Assembly: GCA_015228925.1 (NCBI GenBank)
Contig: JADGCQ010000024.1
Location: forward strand, 1-39,108
Source: Magnetococcales bacterium
GTDB lineage: Bacteria > Pseudomonadota > Magnetococcia > Magnetococcales > UBA8363
Reading direction: 5' to 3'
DNA length: 39,108 bases
Made by a program: the position numbers and the translations under genes. A model generated the notes under the pieces. That model worked only from the letters and a program-made list of their open reading frames with translations, searched no databases and was not told the DNA's origin. This document shows positions 14,593 through 22,495 of this stretch, in pieces. Every line of letters begins with the position of its first letter. The first letter of the stretch is position 1.

Positions 14593-16470
14593 ATGATAGA
14601 GACGTCCATACTGACACAAATTTCCAGGGAGGATCTGGAAGCCAAGTTGGGGCGGTTTGTTGCCGAAGAGATTGTTGTACGCAATGGAAGTAGCTGGAAG
14701 TGTCCGACCTATGTTCAAAGGATTCCCCCCTGCCGGGATGCATGCCCCAGCAGTGAGGATATTCGGGGGTATTTGACGACCATCGCCCAGGCGGGGATGT
14801 TCAAGAAGACCCATGAGCAGGCTTTGGATGAGGCGTGGGAGTTGTTGACCGACAAGAATCCTTTGCCTTCCACCCATGGTCGGATTTGTCCGCATCCGTG
14901 TGAATCTGGGTGCAATCGGCAGTTTTTGACCGATGGTTCGGTTGCCATCAACAATATGGAACGGTTTATTGGCGACCATGGTTTGAACCGCAAGTTGAAG
15001 TATAAGAAGTTGACCGACAAGATGTCGGGTAAGAAAGTTGCGGTGATTGGTTCTGGGCCAGCCGGGCTTTCTTGTGCTTATCAGTTGGCGCGCAAAGGGC
15101 ACAAGGTTACCATCTTCGAGGCGTTTGCCAAGACGGGTGGTATGTTGCGGTATGGTATTCCCAGCTATCGTCTTCCCGAGGATATCTTGGATGCCGAGGT
15201 GCAGAACATCCTTGATTTGGGGGTGGAGCTGAAATGCAATACCCGTATTGGTCGGGACATCTCCTTTGAGGATTTGAAGAAGCAGTTTGATGCGGTGTTT
15301 CTGGGCCTTGGTGCGCACAAAGGGAGCATCATGAACATCGAGGGTGAGGATTCGGCGAATGTATTTACTGCCGCTTCCTTTTTGAACCGGGTCAATTCCG
15401 GGGCCAAGGTGGAGATTGGTTCCCAGGTGGTTGTCATCGGTGGTGGTGACAGTGCCATGGATGCTGCGCGTGTTTCGTTGCGACTTCAGGCGGAGCTGGA
15501 TGCGGCTGAGGCGTCGGGGAATGCGGATGCTTATGATCAAGCGCGGGAAGAGGTAGATCGGAAGGCACAGCATGATGAGGAGACTGTTTCCATTGAGAAG
15601 ACGGCATTGGATTCAGCCCGTTCCGCTTTGAGGGTTTCCAAATATTCCAAGGTTACGGTTTTGTATCGTCGTACCAAGGATGAGATGCCGGCCATTGCCA
15701 AGGATGTGGTGGAAGCGGAGCATGAAGGGATTCATTTTGAACTGTTGACCGCCCCTGTGGGGATTGTGACGGATGGTGGTCGGGCAACGGGTGTTAAGTG
15801 TGTTCGTATGGAACTGGGTGCCCCAGACAGTTCGGGGCGTCGGCGTCCCATTCCGGTTGCGGGTTCTGAGTTTGTTGTGGCTTGCGACACCATCATCATG
15901 GGTATTGGGCAGGTTCCTGAGTTGGAACAGGGGATGGAGACGTTGGCCGACAAATGGGGTTGGCTGTCGGTGGACAAGGCTTTTGCGACGGCGACACCGG
16001 GTGTTTTTGCGGGTGGGGATGTTATTGGCTTGGGTATTTCCACCCGGTCCGTGGGACATGGACGTCTTGCGGCGCGTACCATTCATGCGTATTTGAAGGG
16101 TGAAAATCTGAATGCTGTCCACAAGGCGCGTCCGGTGAAGCATTCCGAGATGCGGATGAGTTTTTATCCGCCGATGAAGCGCAATGAAGAAAAGCAGATT
16201 CCTGTGGAAGAGGCGACGCGGACTTTCAAGGAGACGACGCACACGATTGAATTTGAGCAGGCTTTGGCCGAGTCCAAGAGGTGTATGAGTTGCGGCCTTT
16301 GTTTTGCGTGTGATCAGTGTCGGATTTATTGCCCGAGGGAAGCGATTGAGCGCAGCTTCAAGCGTCCCCAGGGTAAGGTGATGCATACCGATTACACACG
16401 GTGTAACGGTTGCCATGTGTGTCACTTGGCCTGTCCGTGTGGTTATATCCAGATGGGGATGGGTTTGTAG
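14593..16470 (+). CDS. dsrL: DsrL-type iron-sulfur flavoprotein oxidoreductase
   Basis: The 625-residue protein is related to the small subunit of glutamate synthase. It has an N-terminal Fe-S region (PPCRDACPSSEDIRGYL, GRICPHPCESGCNR), an FAD-binding fold (VAVIGSGPAGLSCAYQLARK), an NAD(P)-binding fold (VVVIGGGDSAMDAARVS) and a C-terminal two-cluster ferredoxin part (CMSCGLCFACDQCRIYCP, CNGCHVCHLACPCGY). DsrL exchanges electrons between NAD(P)H and DsrAB in sulfur oxidisers. A helical, charged segment of about 45 residues (roughly 297-340) lies between the second dinucleotide motif and VLYRR; GltD-type proteins have a much shorter link there. It is last in the unit, followed by a strong terminator. 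Confidence 0.95.
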   Translation: MIETSILTQISREDLEAKLGRFVAEEIVVRNGSSWKCPTYVQRIPPCRDACPSSEDIRGYLTTIAQAGMFKKTHEQALDEAWELLTDKNPLPSTHGRICPHPCESGCNRQFLTDGSVAINNMERFIGDHGLNRKLKYKKLTDKMSGKKVAVIGSGPAGLSCAYQLARKGHKVTIFEAFAKTGGMLRYGIPSYRLPEDILDAEVQNILDLGVELKCNTRIGRDISFEDLKKQFDAVFLGLGAHKGSIMNIEGEDSANVFTAASFLNRVNSGAKVEIGSQVVVIGGGDSAMDAARVSLRLQAELDAAEASGNADAYDQAREEVDRKAQHDEETVSIEKTALDSARSALRVSKYSKVTVLYRRTKDEMPAIAKDVVEAEHEGIHFELLTAPVGIVTDGGRATGVKCVRMELGAPDSSGRRRPIPVAGSEFVVACDTIIMGIGQVPELEQGMETLADKWGWLSVDKAFATATPGVFAGGDVIGLGISTRSVGHGRLAARTIHAYLKGENLNAVHKARPVKHSEMRMSFYPPMKRNEEKQIPVEEATRTFKETTHTIEFEQALAESKRCMSCGLCFACDQCRIYCPREAIERSFKRPQGKVMHTDYTRCNGCHVCHLACPCGYIQMGMGL

Positions 16471-16497
16471 GAAGGTTTTGCTGGTGATGGGAGTCAG

Positions 16498-16531
16498 AGT
16501 GACCGGGGTTGGTTTCCCGGTCACTTTTTTT
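16498..16531 (+). terminator. Intrinsic terminator after dsrL
   Basis: The ten-base arms AGTGACCGGG (16498-16507) and CCCGGTCACT (16516-16525) surround an eight-base loop and run into seven T. It lies 28 bases after the dsrL stop and closes the dsrABL unit. Confidence 0.92.
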
Positions 16532-16559
16532 ATGGGCTAAGTCCAAACGAACAAAATAA

Positions 16560-16588
16560 TTGACAAACAGAATACACTTATCTATGAT
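16560..16588 (+). promoter_or_regulatory. Consensus sigma70 promoter
   Basis: TTGACA (16560-16565), a 17-base spacer and TATGAT (16583-16588) form a near-perfect promoter, about 60 bases before the ATG of the unknown membrane protein at 16648. Confidence 0.8.
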
Positions 16589-16647
16589 AAAATAGCTGTG
16601 TCTTGTGAAATAAAGAGATCAATGATGTCCTATACGAAACAAATAAT

Positions 16648-17706
16648 ATGACTGACCATTCAGGAGACTCAAGGAAACGCTTGGAAGAGAAAGATATTTC
16701 TTCCTTTGATGGCAAGGATAATGCTGAACCTCATGGAGTCATGAAGGCGGCGTTTCCTCTTCTTGGATCTATAGTAAAAAAACTGAATAACCAAATAGCT
16801 CTATTTGCTTTGGGGGTTTTGGTTGTTCTCGCTTCTGTCAGTATGATCGGTGTAGAGTTTAAAATTGTCCTATTATTAGTGTTCGTAGCCATTATCAGCA
16901 TCTTTTTTATATCAACGAGTGTCCAAGGTTCTGAACAAGAAAAGCTTGAGGAATTGAACAATCAACTCAGAAAAGAATGTTTAGGTATGCGGAAAGAATT
17001 GCAAGATATAAAGGCCAATCAATCATCAACCGGCAGTATCTATGCGGGTCTGCTTGGTTTTGAGGCCGGTGTGGACTACCATTCTATTCAACAGGATCTC
17101 AATCTAGGCGGATCTTTCATTGACCACGACCATAGATATGTGAAGTTAGTTTTTAATGCCTATGTTGATAAAGATGGAAATTATTATGGGGAATATGAAA
17201 GGAAGGCTGTAAGGATAAAGCCTGGAGTTACAAAAGATTTTATTTTTCGTGTAGGTGCATCATCTGTACTCAATGCTCGAGATATCAATCTCAAAGCAAC
17301 AGATGAGAAAGGGGCGGAATTGGCATTACGTCAAACAAGTGACACGAGTCCTACGTTGAAGGAATTTGTCTTTGGACTAAAATCGGCGGTTCATCAGCAT
17401 GATGAGTTTTCTGCAAAGATTACATTTTGTTGGCCAAAGTGTATTGTTTTAGTACGCGATACGGACACGATTGATTTATCCATTTTTCCCGAAGGGATAG
17501 AGAGCTTGGAATATGCTTTGGAATGTGAATTTGAACCCGCTTCTCCTGTTTTGTACGAAATGCAGGACGGCCAACTGATTGTCTCAAGGAAACGGTTGGC
17601 CTCAACCAGGAATGAAAAAGGGAGGTATGTTATTAGCTTCTCGTATGAACAACCCAAAATAGGCGGTTTTGTGATTGCATTTAGTCGTGATGATTTGTTG
17701 GTGTAG
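16648..17706 (+). CDS. Unknown two-helix membrane protein
   Basis: The 352-residue protein has no recognised family. A polar N-terminus (about 1-45) is followed by two membrane helices (about 50-68 and 72-90). A short charged, probably coiled-coil segment comes next (EQEKLEELNNQLRKECLGMR). A C-terminal domain of about 230 residues looks mostly beta (YVKLVFNAYVDKDGNYYGEY, ITFCWPKCIVLVRD, YVISFSYEQPKIGGFVIAFS). Base composition is clearly AT-richer than the dsr genes before it, and it has its own consensus promoter; both suggest acquisition by transfer. It lies next to the degraded VapBC and restriction region. No good ribosome binding site is seen before the ATG. Confidence 0.75.
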   Translation: MTDHSGDSRKRLEEKDISSFDGKDNAEPHGVMKAAFPLLGSIVKKLNNQIALFALGVLVVLASVSMIGVEFKIVLLLVFVAIISIFFISTSVQGSEQEKLEELNNQLRKECLGMRKELQDIKANQSSTGSIYAGLLGFEAGVDYHSIQQDLNLGGSFIDHDHRYVKLVFNAYVDKDGNYYGEYERKAVRIKPGVTKDFIFRVGASSVLNARDINLKATDEKGAELALRQTSDTSPTLKEFVFGLKSAVHQHDEFSAKITFCWPKCIVLVRDTDTIDLSIFPEGIESLEYALECEFEPASPVLYEMQDGQLIVSRKRLASTRNEKGRYVISFSYEQPKIGGFVIAFSRDDLLV

Positions 17707-17726
17707 GTGAACAGTACCCGTTCGGA

Positions 17727-17762
17727 TCCCCCCCTAGGAAATTATTGAAAAGAAAGAAGGGG
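17727..17762. repeat. Partial copy of the hairpin repeat
   Basis: The segment from CCCCCCTAGGAAATTATTGA to AAGGGGTCC resembles the start of the arm at 20593 (AAAATTATTGAAAGAAAAAA then GGGGTC). It stops before the G-run hairpin. It marks the upstream edge of the decayed region. Confidence 0.6.
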
Positions 17763-17853
17763 TCCAATGATATGGTCTGATCAGGAGATTGAACTTTTAC
17801 GGTGATGGTGTATGCTGGGGTATATATCATTACCATTTCCGGGAGACCATGGC

Positions 17854-18087
17854 ATGCCCCATCAGACTGCCAAACTATTTACCAATGGCCGCAGCCAAGC
17901 CGTGCGGTTGCCTCGGGAATTTCGCTTCCATGGGGATGAGGTCTCCATTCGTCGTGCGGGAGAAGAGGTGGTTTTCTCTCCCCGTCCGCAGTCGTGGGAT
18001 CCGTTTTTCGCTATGTCTGAAACCGTATCGGATGATTTCCTGGAAGCCCGTCAGGACCGACCGCCACAGGAGCGGGAGTCGCTCTGA
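17854..18087 (+). CDS. vapB: VapB/VagC-type antitoxin
   Basis: The 77-residue protein has the swapped-hairpin AbrB-like antitoxin signature TAKLFTNGRSQAVRLPREF, then a Trp/Phe-containing C-terminal part that normally wraps the toxin (SWDPFFAM). I use the ATG at 17854 (GGGAG 13 bases upstream) rather than the earlier in-frame start at 17812. The gene is intact. Its stop overlaps the start of the vapC remnant by one base (TGATG), the usual arrangement of a vapBC operon. Antitoxin binding to its own promoter is known for the family. Confidence 0.85.
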   Translation: MPHQTAKLFTNGRSQAVRLPREFRFHGDEVSIRRAGEEVVFSPRPQSWDPFFAMSETVSDDFLEARQDRPPQERESL

Positions 18088-18239
18088 TGTGGATGTTGGA
18101 TACCAATATCTGTATCTACATCGTCAAGGGCAAGCCGCCGACGGTGCATGAACACCTTGTTAAACTTCCCATTGACCGGATCACCATTTCCAGCGTCACA
18201 CTGGGGGAGTTGCGCCATGGCGTGGAAGATTGGGTCTAG
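18087..18239 (+). pseudogene. vapC: VapC toxin remnant with internal deletion
   Basis: The 50-residue frame starts exactly like a VapC PIN-domain RNase: MWMLDTNICIYIVKGKP with the first catalytic Asp, then ISSVTLGELRHGVE with the next acidic residue. It then ends at once with DWV and a stop. Full VapC proteins are about 130 residues and commonly close on a (V/T)EDW-type C-terminus. The frame therefore looks like residues 1 to about 46 joined in frame to the last few residues, with the middle (including the remaining catalytic Asp residues) deleted. The product cannot form a PIN fold. Confidence 0.8.
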
Positions 18240-18269
18240 GACGATGATGACCACTTAAGGACACCAATC

Positions 18270-18749
18270 ATGGCCACTGGCGATATTTTGTCCAACACAC
18301 CCGGCAAGGGAACCTTAAAACTCTCCGACAACGAGCTGCGGGACATCATCCAACGGCTGGGGGCGGGCAAGCCGCTGCCGGACAAGTATCGCTTTCTGTT
18401 GTTTGAGGACAAACGAGAGGTGGAGCTAGTCTGGAACGGCAAAACCAACGAGGTCTGCAACATCGTTCTGCCCTTCCAAACCATTGAACATGTGGATGAA
18501 CCCCGGGCGGAAAAGCCAGAGGATACAGCAGCCCAGGGATCACTGTTCGACGAGCGGGGGCGGTAACTCAAGGGGTGGACCAACAAGCAGTGGTGCGAGG
18601 ATATCACGATCATTCAAAGCGATGCCCGTTTCGACTTTGCCTTTGTGGACCAGGAGGGGTTTGAGCAGTACAAGCCAACCTCTTTCGGTGCTTTATTGGA
18701 AGGCTTCACCGAATACAAACATGGAGACCAGGAGCAAACGGGATCATGA
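18270..18749 (+). pseudogene. Type III restriction-modification remnant (Mod start joined to Res end)
   Basis: The first 98 codons read like the N-terminus of type III-like DNA methyltransferases (LSDNELRDIIQRL, PLPDKYRFLLFEDKREVELV, GSLFDERGR). A TAA at 18564-18566 interrupts the frame where a Gln codon is expected. The frame then continues as LKGWTNK, still Mod-like. It switches abruptly to QWCEDITIIQSD and FAFVDQEGFEQYKPTSF, which resembles the C-terminus of type III Res subunits. All catalytic methyltransferase and helicase/nuclease parts are missing. This points to one large deletion between mod and res plus a nonsense mutation. The family resemblance is from memory and should be checked by search. 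Confidence 0.65.
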
Positions 18750-18811
18750 AACCAAAACATGGCTTTAAACCTCCGGTCATCACCACACTGGAACAAATTA
18801 CTGAGGAATAA
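18746..18811 (+). other. Tiny ORF, possibly a leftover
   Basis: A 21-residue frame (MKPKHGFKPPVITTLEQITEE) starts within the stop of the res remnant (ATGA) and ends two bases before the ATG at 18814. The translational coupling on both sides suggests it belonged to the restriction operon. No function can be given. Confidence 0.3.
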
Positions 18812-18813
18812 CC

Positions 18814-18990
18814 ATGTGGAAAGACCCCATCGTTGAAGAGATCCGCAAGATCCGGGATGAACATGCCGCCCGGTTCAACGATGACTTGGAAGCCATCTAC
18901 AAGGATATAAAGCGGCTGGAGGAGGAGTCGGGGCGAAAGACCGTCAATCTCAAGCCCAAGCTGGTTCAAGAGATCCCAAAGGCTGGCTGA
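18814..18990 (+). CDS. Small conserved-looking helical protein
   Basis: The 58-residue, strongly charged protein begins MWKDPIVEEIRKIRDEHAAR and continues FNDDLEAIYKDIKRLEEESG. Short proteins with a W-DPIVEE-R--R---AARFN-D start occur widely in bacteria beside mobile or defence genes, usually without assigned function. It appears intact, unlike its neighbours. An antitoxin-like role is possible but not shown by the sequence. Confidence 0.6.
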   Translation: MWKDPIVEEIRKIRDEHAARFNDDLEAIYKDIKRLEEESGRKTVNLKPKLVQEIPKAG

Positions 18991-19072
18991 AGTCGCATGG
19001 CGGCGAACCCCCTACTCAATATTGCGGAGGTCCAGGGAGGATCATCTCCCCGAACCCTCGCAACCGTTTCTG

Positions 19073-20536
19073 TTAAAAATCATACCGGAGAATGTCTGTG
19101 GTCCGGCGGCAGATCTCACGGCCAAAGTCAGTCCACTCCCCCTCTCCCCAATAGCGATAACAACTCGTTTGCGACGACAAAAGATGGAACAAGGCATTCT
19201 TGTAGCGGAACTCATCAGAAACCCGCTCAGGATCAGGAATCTTGCTATGAAACATGGCACTCGCCTCCTCCATCGGCCCCAGGACATTTTCATAGCCACT
19301 GACCCAGGAAATATTCTGGGTCCAAGAACCACCATCCATATGAAACCGATGATCCTCCTTCTTCAAGGAGGCAATCACCTGGGACAAAACCTCCGGCCCA
19401 TCACCCGGTTTCATCCTTTCCCATAAGCGACGCTGCAACACCGGCTGTACCACCGGCAAATCGGTCTCCCCAATCCCCGAAGCAAACAAATGTTCCAAAT
19501 ATTCCGTGACATTCATCGCCGGATGACGGCTCCCCGAACACTCCCGCATGACATCCATAAACTTGGGCGGGAATTCATTCATCATCACCCCGCCATTTTC
19601 GCCATCGGCAATCTGAGTCACCAACGGCGGTATTTTTTTTCCACCCAATGGCCATAAGTCCAAACTTTTTGCCCCATAATAAGGCTGCATCTGCCCCACC
19701 AACTTGGTATCGGAACCCTGGGTTTTGATGATGGCAATGATACTCTCGCTGCGACCATCCGAATGGGTGCAAACCAAGCGATGGGGAATGTGGGGCTGGT
19801 GGGAATGATGTCCATTTTCAGGCTGCTCCACCGTATGCTCCTGAACCAAAACCCACTGGTACCCAGAATCCTTGAGCGTTTTGACAAAATGCCATGCCAC
19901 ATCCGGGTGATTCGGAAGGGCCATCTCCGACGGAGAAAAGCCCCGAACACGGGACAACGCCTCCACACCAAAGATAGCCGCAAAATGATGCCGCCATGCC
20001 CGAACATGCAAACGATAATCCTGAACCGGGGTCGAAGGGGCCACCGGATGCCCCCAGGGGACACCCAACCATTCCACACTGCGCCTGTATTCGGGATGAA
20101 CGGTAATCTCCTTGAGGTCGGCTAGGGCATGATCCGCCCCCATCTTGCGTAAACCATGAAAAAGAGTCCCCGAATAATCCAGCATCACCCGAGGGGAACG
20201 CCCTTCGTGGATCAATTCCTTGAGCATACGACCGATGCGATGATAACAATCGAGAAAAACCGCTGCATTGTGATTATCCCCAATGCCCGGATGGTTCATC
20301 ATGTGTTGCAGATTGCTGATAATCTCCGCCTGCGTCAGTGGACTACCTCCGGCGGGAATCAGCGGTTGATGCATATGCAGCCCAATGGCAAACGCGCTCT
20401 GAATCGCAGCAAACCGGATATCGCTCTCCGCAAGGAAAGCGGGACGACCCCGGCTTGCCTCCAAACAGGCATCGATCCATAGGTTGGATCCAGATATATT
20501 AGGCAAACCACCAACAGTCTCTGGTAGTTCCTTCAT
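19073..20536 (-). CDS. Glycoside hydrolase family 57 protein
   Basis: The 487-residue protein has the GH57 first motif HMHQP (residues 54-58) and a GFSPSEMALPN segment whose Glu204 is at the place of the catalytic nucleophile. It also has the usual C-terminal helical part. GH57 enzymes are alpha-amylases, branching enzymes or 4-alpha-glucanotransferases. Position downstream of glgB and glgA on the same strand suggests glycogen processing, but the exact activity cannot be read off. There is no signal peptide, so it is cytoplasmic. Its 5' side is separated from glgA by a 204-bp palindrome. Confidence 0.85.
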   Translation of the reverse strand: MKELPETVGGLPNISGSNLWIDACLEASRGRPAFLAESDIRFAAIQSAFAIGLHMHQPLIPAGGSPLTQAEIISNLQHMMNHPGIGDNHNAAVFLDCYHRIGRMLKELIHEGRSPRVMLDYSGTLFHGLRKMGADHALADLKEITVHPEYRRSVEWLGVPWGHPVAPSTPVQDYRLHVRAWRHHFAAIFGVEALSRVRGFSPSEMALPNHPDVAWHFVKTLKDSGYQWVLVQEHTVEQPENGHHSHQPHIPHRLVCTHSDGRSESIIAIIKTQGSDTKLVGQMQPYYGAKSLDLWPLGGKKIPPLVTQIADGENGGVMMNEFPPKFMDVMRECSGSRHPAMNVTEYLEHLFASGIGETDLPVVQPVLQRRLWERMKPGDGPEVLSQVIASLKKEDHRFHMDGGSWTQNISWVSGYENVLGPMEEASAMFHSKIPDPERVSDEFRYKNALFHLLSSQTSCYRYWGEGEWTDFGREICRRTTDILRYDF

Positions 20537-20592
20537 GGTAGGCTCCTTATGGCCGCTGGGCCGTCATTGTAACCGATCAAATCCCTCCCTAG

Positions 20593-20796
20593 AAAATTAT
20601 TGAAAGAAAAAAGGGGTCTGGGGGATTGCCCCCAGGGTTTTGATTTTGTTTTTGAACTCAAATAAAAAGCTTCATTCTTCGCTTTTGACTTTGTTTCAAT
20701 TCAAAAGCAAATTCAAAAACGAAAAATGAAGCTTTTTGCTTAAAGTCAAAACCCTGGGGGCAATCCCCCAGACCCCTTTTTTCTTTCAATAATTTT
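20593..20796. repeat. 204-bp nested palindrome with perfect 51-bp arms
   Basis: The outer arms 20593-20643 and 20746-20796 are perfect 51-bp inverted copies, each with its own G5/C5 hairpin. Inside are AAAAAGCTTCATT (20664-20676) / AATGAAGCTTTTT (20725-20737), and inside that GCTTTTGA (20681-20688) / TCAAAAGC (20701-20708). Single arms occur at 2-51 and in part at 17727-17762. It looks like a MITE-like or REP-doublet element and encodes nothing. It fills most of the 313-base gap between glgA and the GH57 gene and could act as a strong RNA hairpin there. Confidence 0.9.
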
Positions 20797-20849
20797 AATG
20801 ATGGGGGGCTGGGCGGTTACACCATTATTGGTATTCCAGACGACATCGC

Positions 20850-22328
20850 TTAACGATGCCGAATGAATTCATAAATGTTCAGGTAGTCTACCCCCGGATG
20901 GTTCCAGGAATAATCCATTTTCATGCAGTTGCCACGAATTTTTTTCCAATATTCCTGGTTATGGTATAACCCAAAAGCACGAAACATCGCCGATTCAAGA
21001 CCCGCATAATCGGCGGATTCAAAGACAAAACCGTTTCTCTCTTCCATAGGCCGCATGGAGAAATCCCAATCAAATACGGTATCCACCAACCCCCCCACAG
21101 CCCGAACGATGGGAACCGTCCCATAACGCATGGCAATCAATTGCGTCAGCCCACACGGTTCAAACAAACTGGGAACGACAAACATGTCGGAACCCGAATA
21201 AATCAAACGCGAAAGTTCTTCGTTAAAGCCGATTTCAAGATGGCAATGGGGGTTATCGTTAAGCAGCCCTTTTAAATGCCAGAAATAATCATTGATCCCA
21301 TATTCGGGACTCGTCCCTAAAAGGATAAATTGGGCATTGTTATGGATTGCGGTAAAAAGGGCATGGCGAATCAAATGCACCCCTTTCTGGGTATCCAACC
21401 GTCCCACATAGGCCACGATGGGCCGATCACACTGTTCCAGCATCAACCGATGCCGCAAAGCGATTTTGTTTTCCCTTTTCCCTGGTAAATCGTCCAAATC
21501 TCTGACCGAATAATGTCCGGGAATGTGGGGGTCAAACTCCGGGTTCCACATGTCATAATCCAACCCATTCAACACGCCGCCAAACTTGGAACCGAACCGG
21601 TGTAGGGTATGACCCATACCATACCCTTGATCGGTGTACATCGCTTCCCAGGCATGTTTGCGAGAGACCGTGGTGACAAAATTGGAATAGATAATGGCCG
21701 CTTTGGTAAAATTGATGGAAAAAGGGTTGTGGTCATCTCCCATCCGGTCCAAGGAATAATAATATTCAGGACGGTTGAGACCTGTCGCATACAACGCCTC
21801 CACCCCGGCGTGGCCCTGATGTTTAAAATTATGGATGGTATGAATGACCCGACAGTTGCCCATCCCCAATGGGGCATAGATTTCAAAAAGGATGGCCGCC
21901 GTCAAACCCGTCTGCCAATCGTGGGAATGGATGATGTCGGGACGTTTTCCCGATTTGTACATGAACTCCAAGGCGGCGCGGGTGAAAAACGCATACCGCA
22001 TGGCTTCATCGTAAAAACCATAAAAAGTACCGCGATTGAAAAAATGGTCATCGGAATGGGAGTCGATGAAATAACACAATTGGCCATGGACATGACCCGA
22101 CCAGACCGTACAACGAATCGCGCCGTTCCACCATGGAACCCACAAATTTTCATAACAAACCGCCATGCCCCAAATGTGATCATGACGAATGCAATCATAT
22201 TTAGGGAGAATGACCTCGACGGTGTTGCCTCGAATACTGAGTTCACGACACAATCCATAAACCATATCGGCAAGCCCGCCGACTTTGGCAACAGGGGCTA
22301 ATTCAGAAGAAACCGTTACGATATACAT
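20850..22328 (-). CDS. glgA: Glycogen synthase
   Basis: The start is the ATG at 22328 with GGAGGA eight bases upstream; the upstream in-frame extension to 22442 lacks this. The 492-residue GT5 enzyme moves glucose from ADP-glucose to glycogen in the cytoplasm. It has ELAPVAKVGGLADMVYGL with the ADP-glucose-binding Lys15, HSHDWQTGL, and the C-terminal SLFEPCGLTQLIAMRYG and VGGLVDTV. It is downstream of glgB on the same strand, 167 bases away. No ADP-glucose pyrophosphorylase gene (glgC) is in the window. Confidence 0.96.
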   Translation of the reverse strand: MYIVTVSSELAPVAKVGGLADMVYGLCRELSIRGNTVEVILPKYDCIRHDHIWGMAVCYENLWVPWWNGAIRCTVWSGHVHGQLCYFIDSHSDDHFFNRGTFYGFYDEAMRYAFFTRAALEFMYKSGKRPDIIHSHDWQTGLTAAILFEIYAPLGMGNCRVIHTIHNFKHQGHAGVEALYATGLNRPEYYYSLDRMGDDHNPFSINFTKAAIIYSNFVTTVSRKHAWEAMYTDQGYGMGHTLHRFGSKFGGVLNGLDYDMWNPEFDPHIPGHYSVRDLDDLPGKRENKIALRHRLMLEQCDRPIVAYVGRLDTQKGVHLIRHALFTAIHNNAQFILLGTSPEYGINDYFWHLKGLLNDNPHCHLEIGFNEELSRLIYSGSDMFVVPSLFEPCGLTQLIAMRYGTVPIVRAVGGLVDTVFDWDFSMRPMEERNGFVFESADYAGLESAMFRAFGLYHNQEYWKKIRGNCMKMDYSWNHPGVDYLNIYEFIRHR

Positions 22329-22495
22329 GGATTGAATCCTCCCGTGCAGTGACCCGCTCATCCCCCTTACCCTAAGGGGCGACGACATGGGCAACCTGAA
22401 ATGATAAACAAACCTCCACCCCAACCGGAGCGGAGGTCTCATCGATTACGACCAATGCTCTTCAATGGCTACGCGACCCTTCCCCACAGGTTACG

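Noticed and set aside
14590-15573. 327-residue minus-strand ORF and similar ones opposite dsrA, dsrB and dsrL
   Set aside because: All are antisense to strongly supported dsr genes, with no family resemblance.
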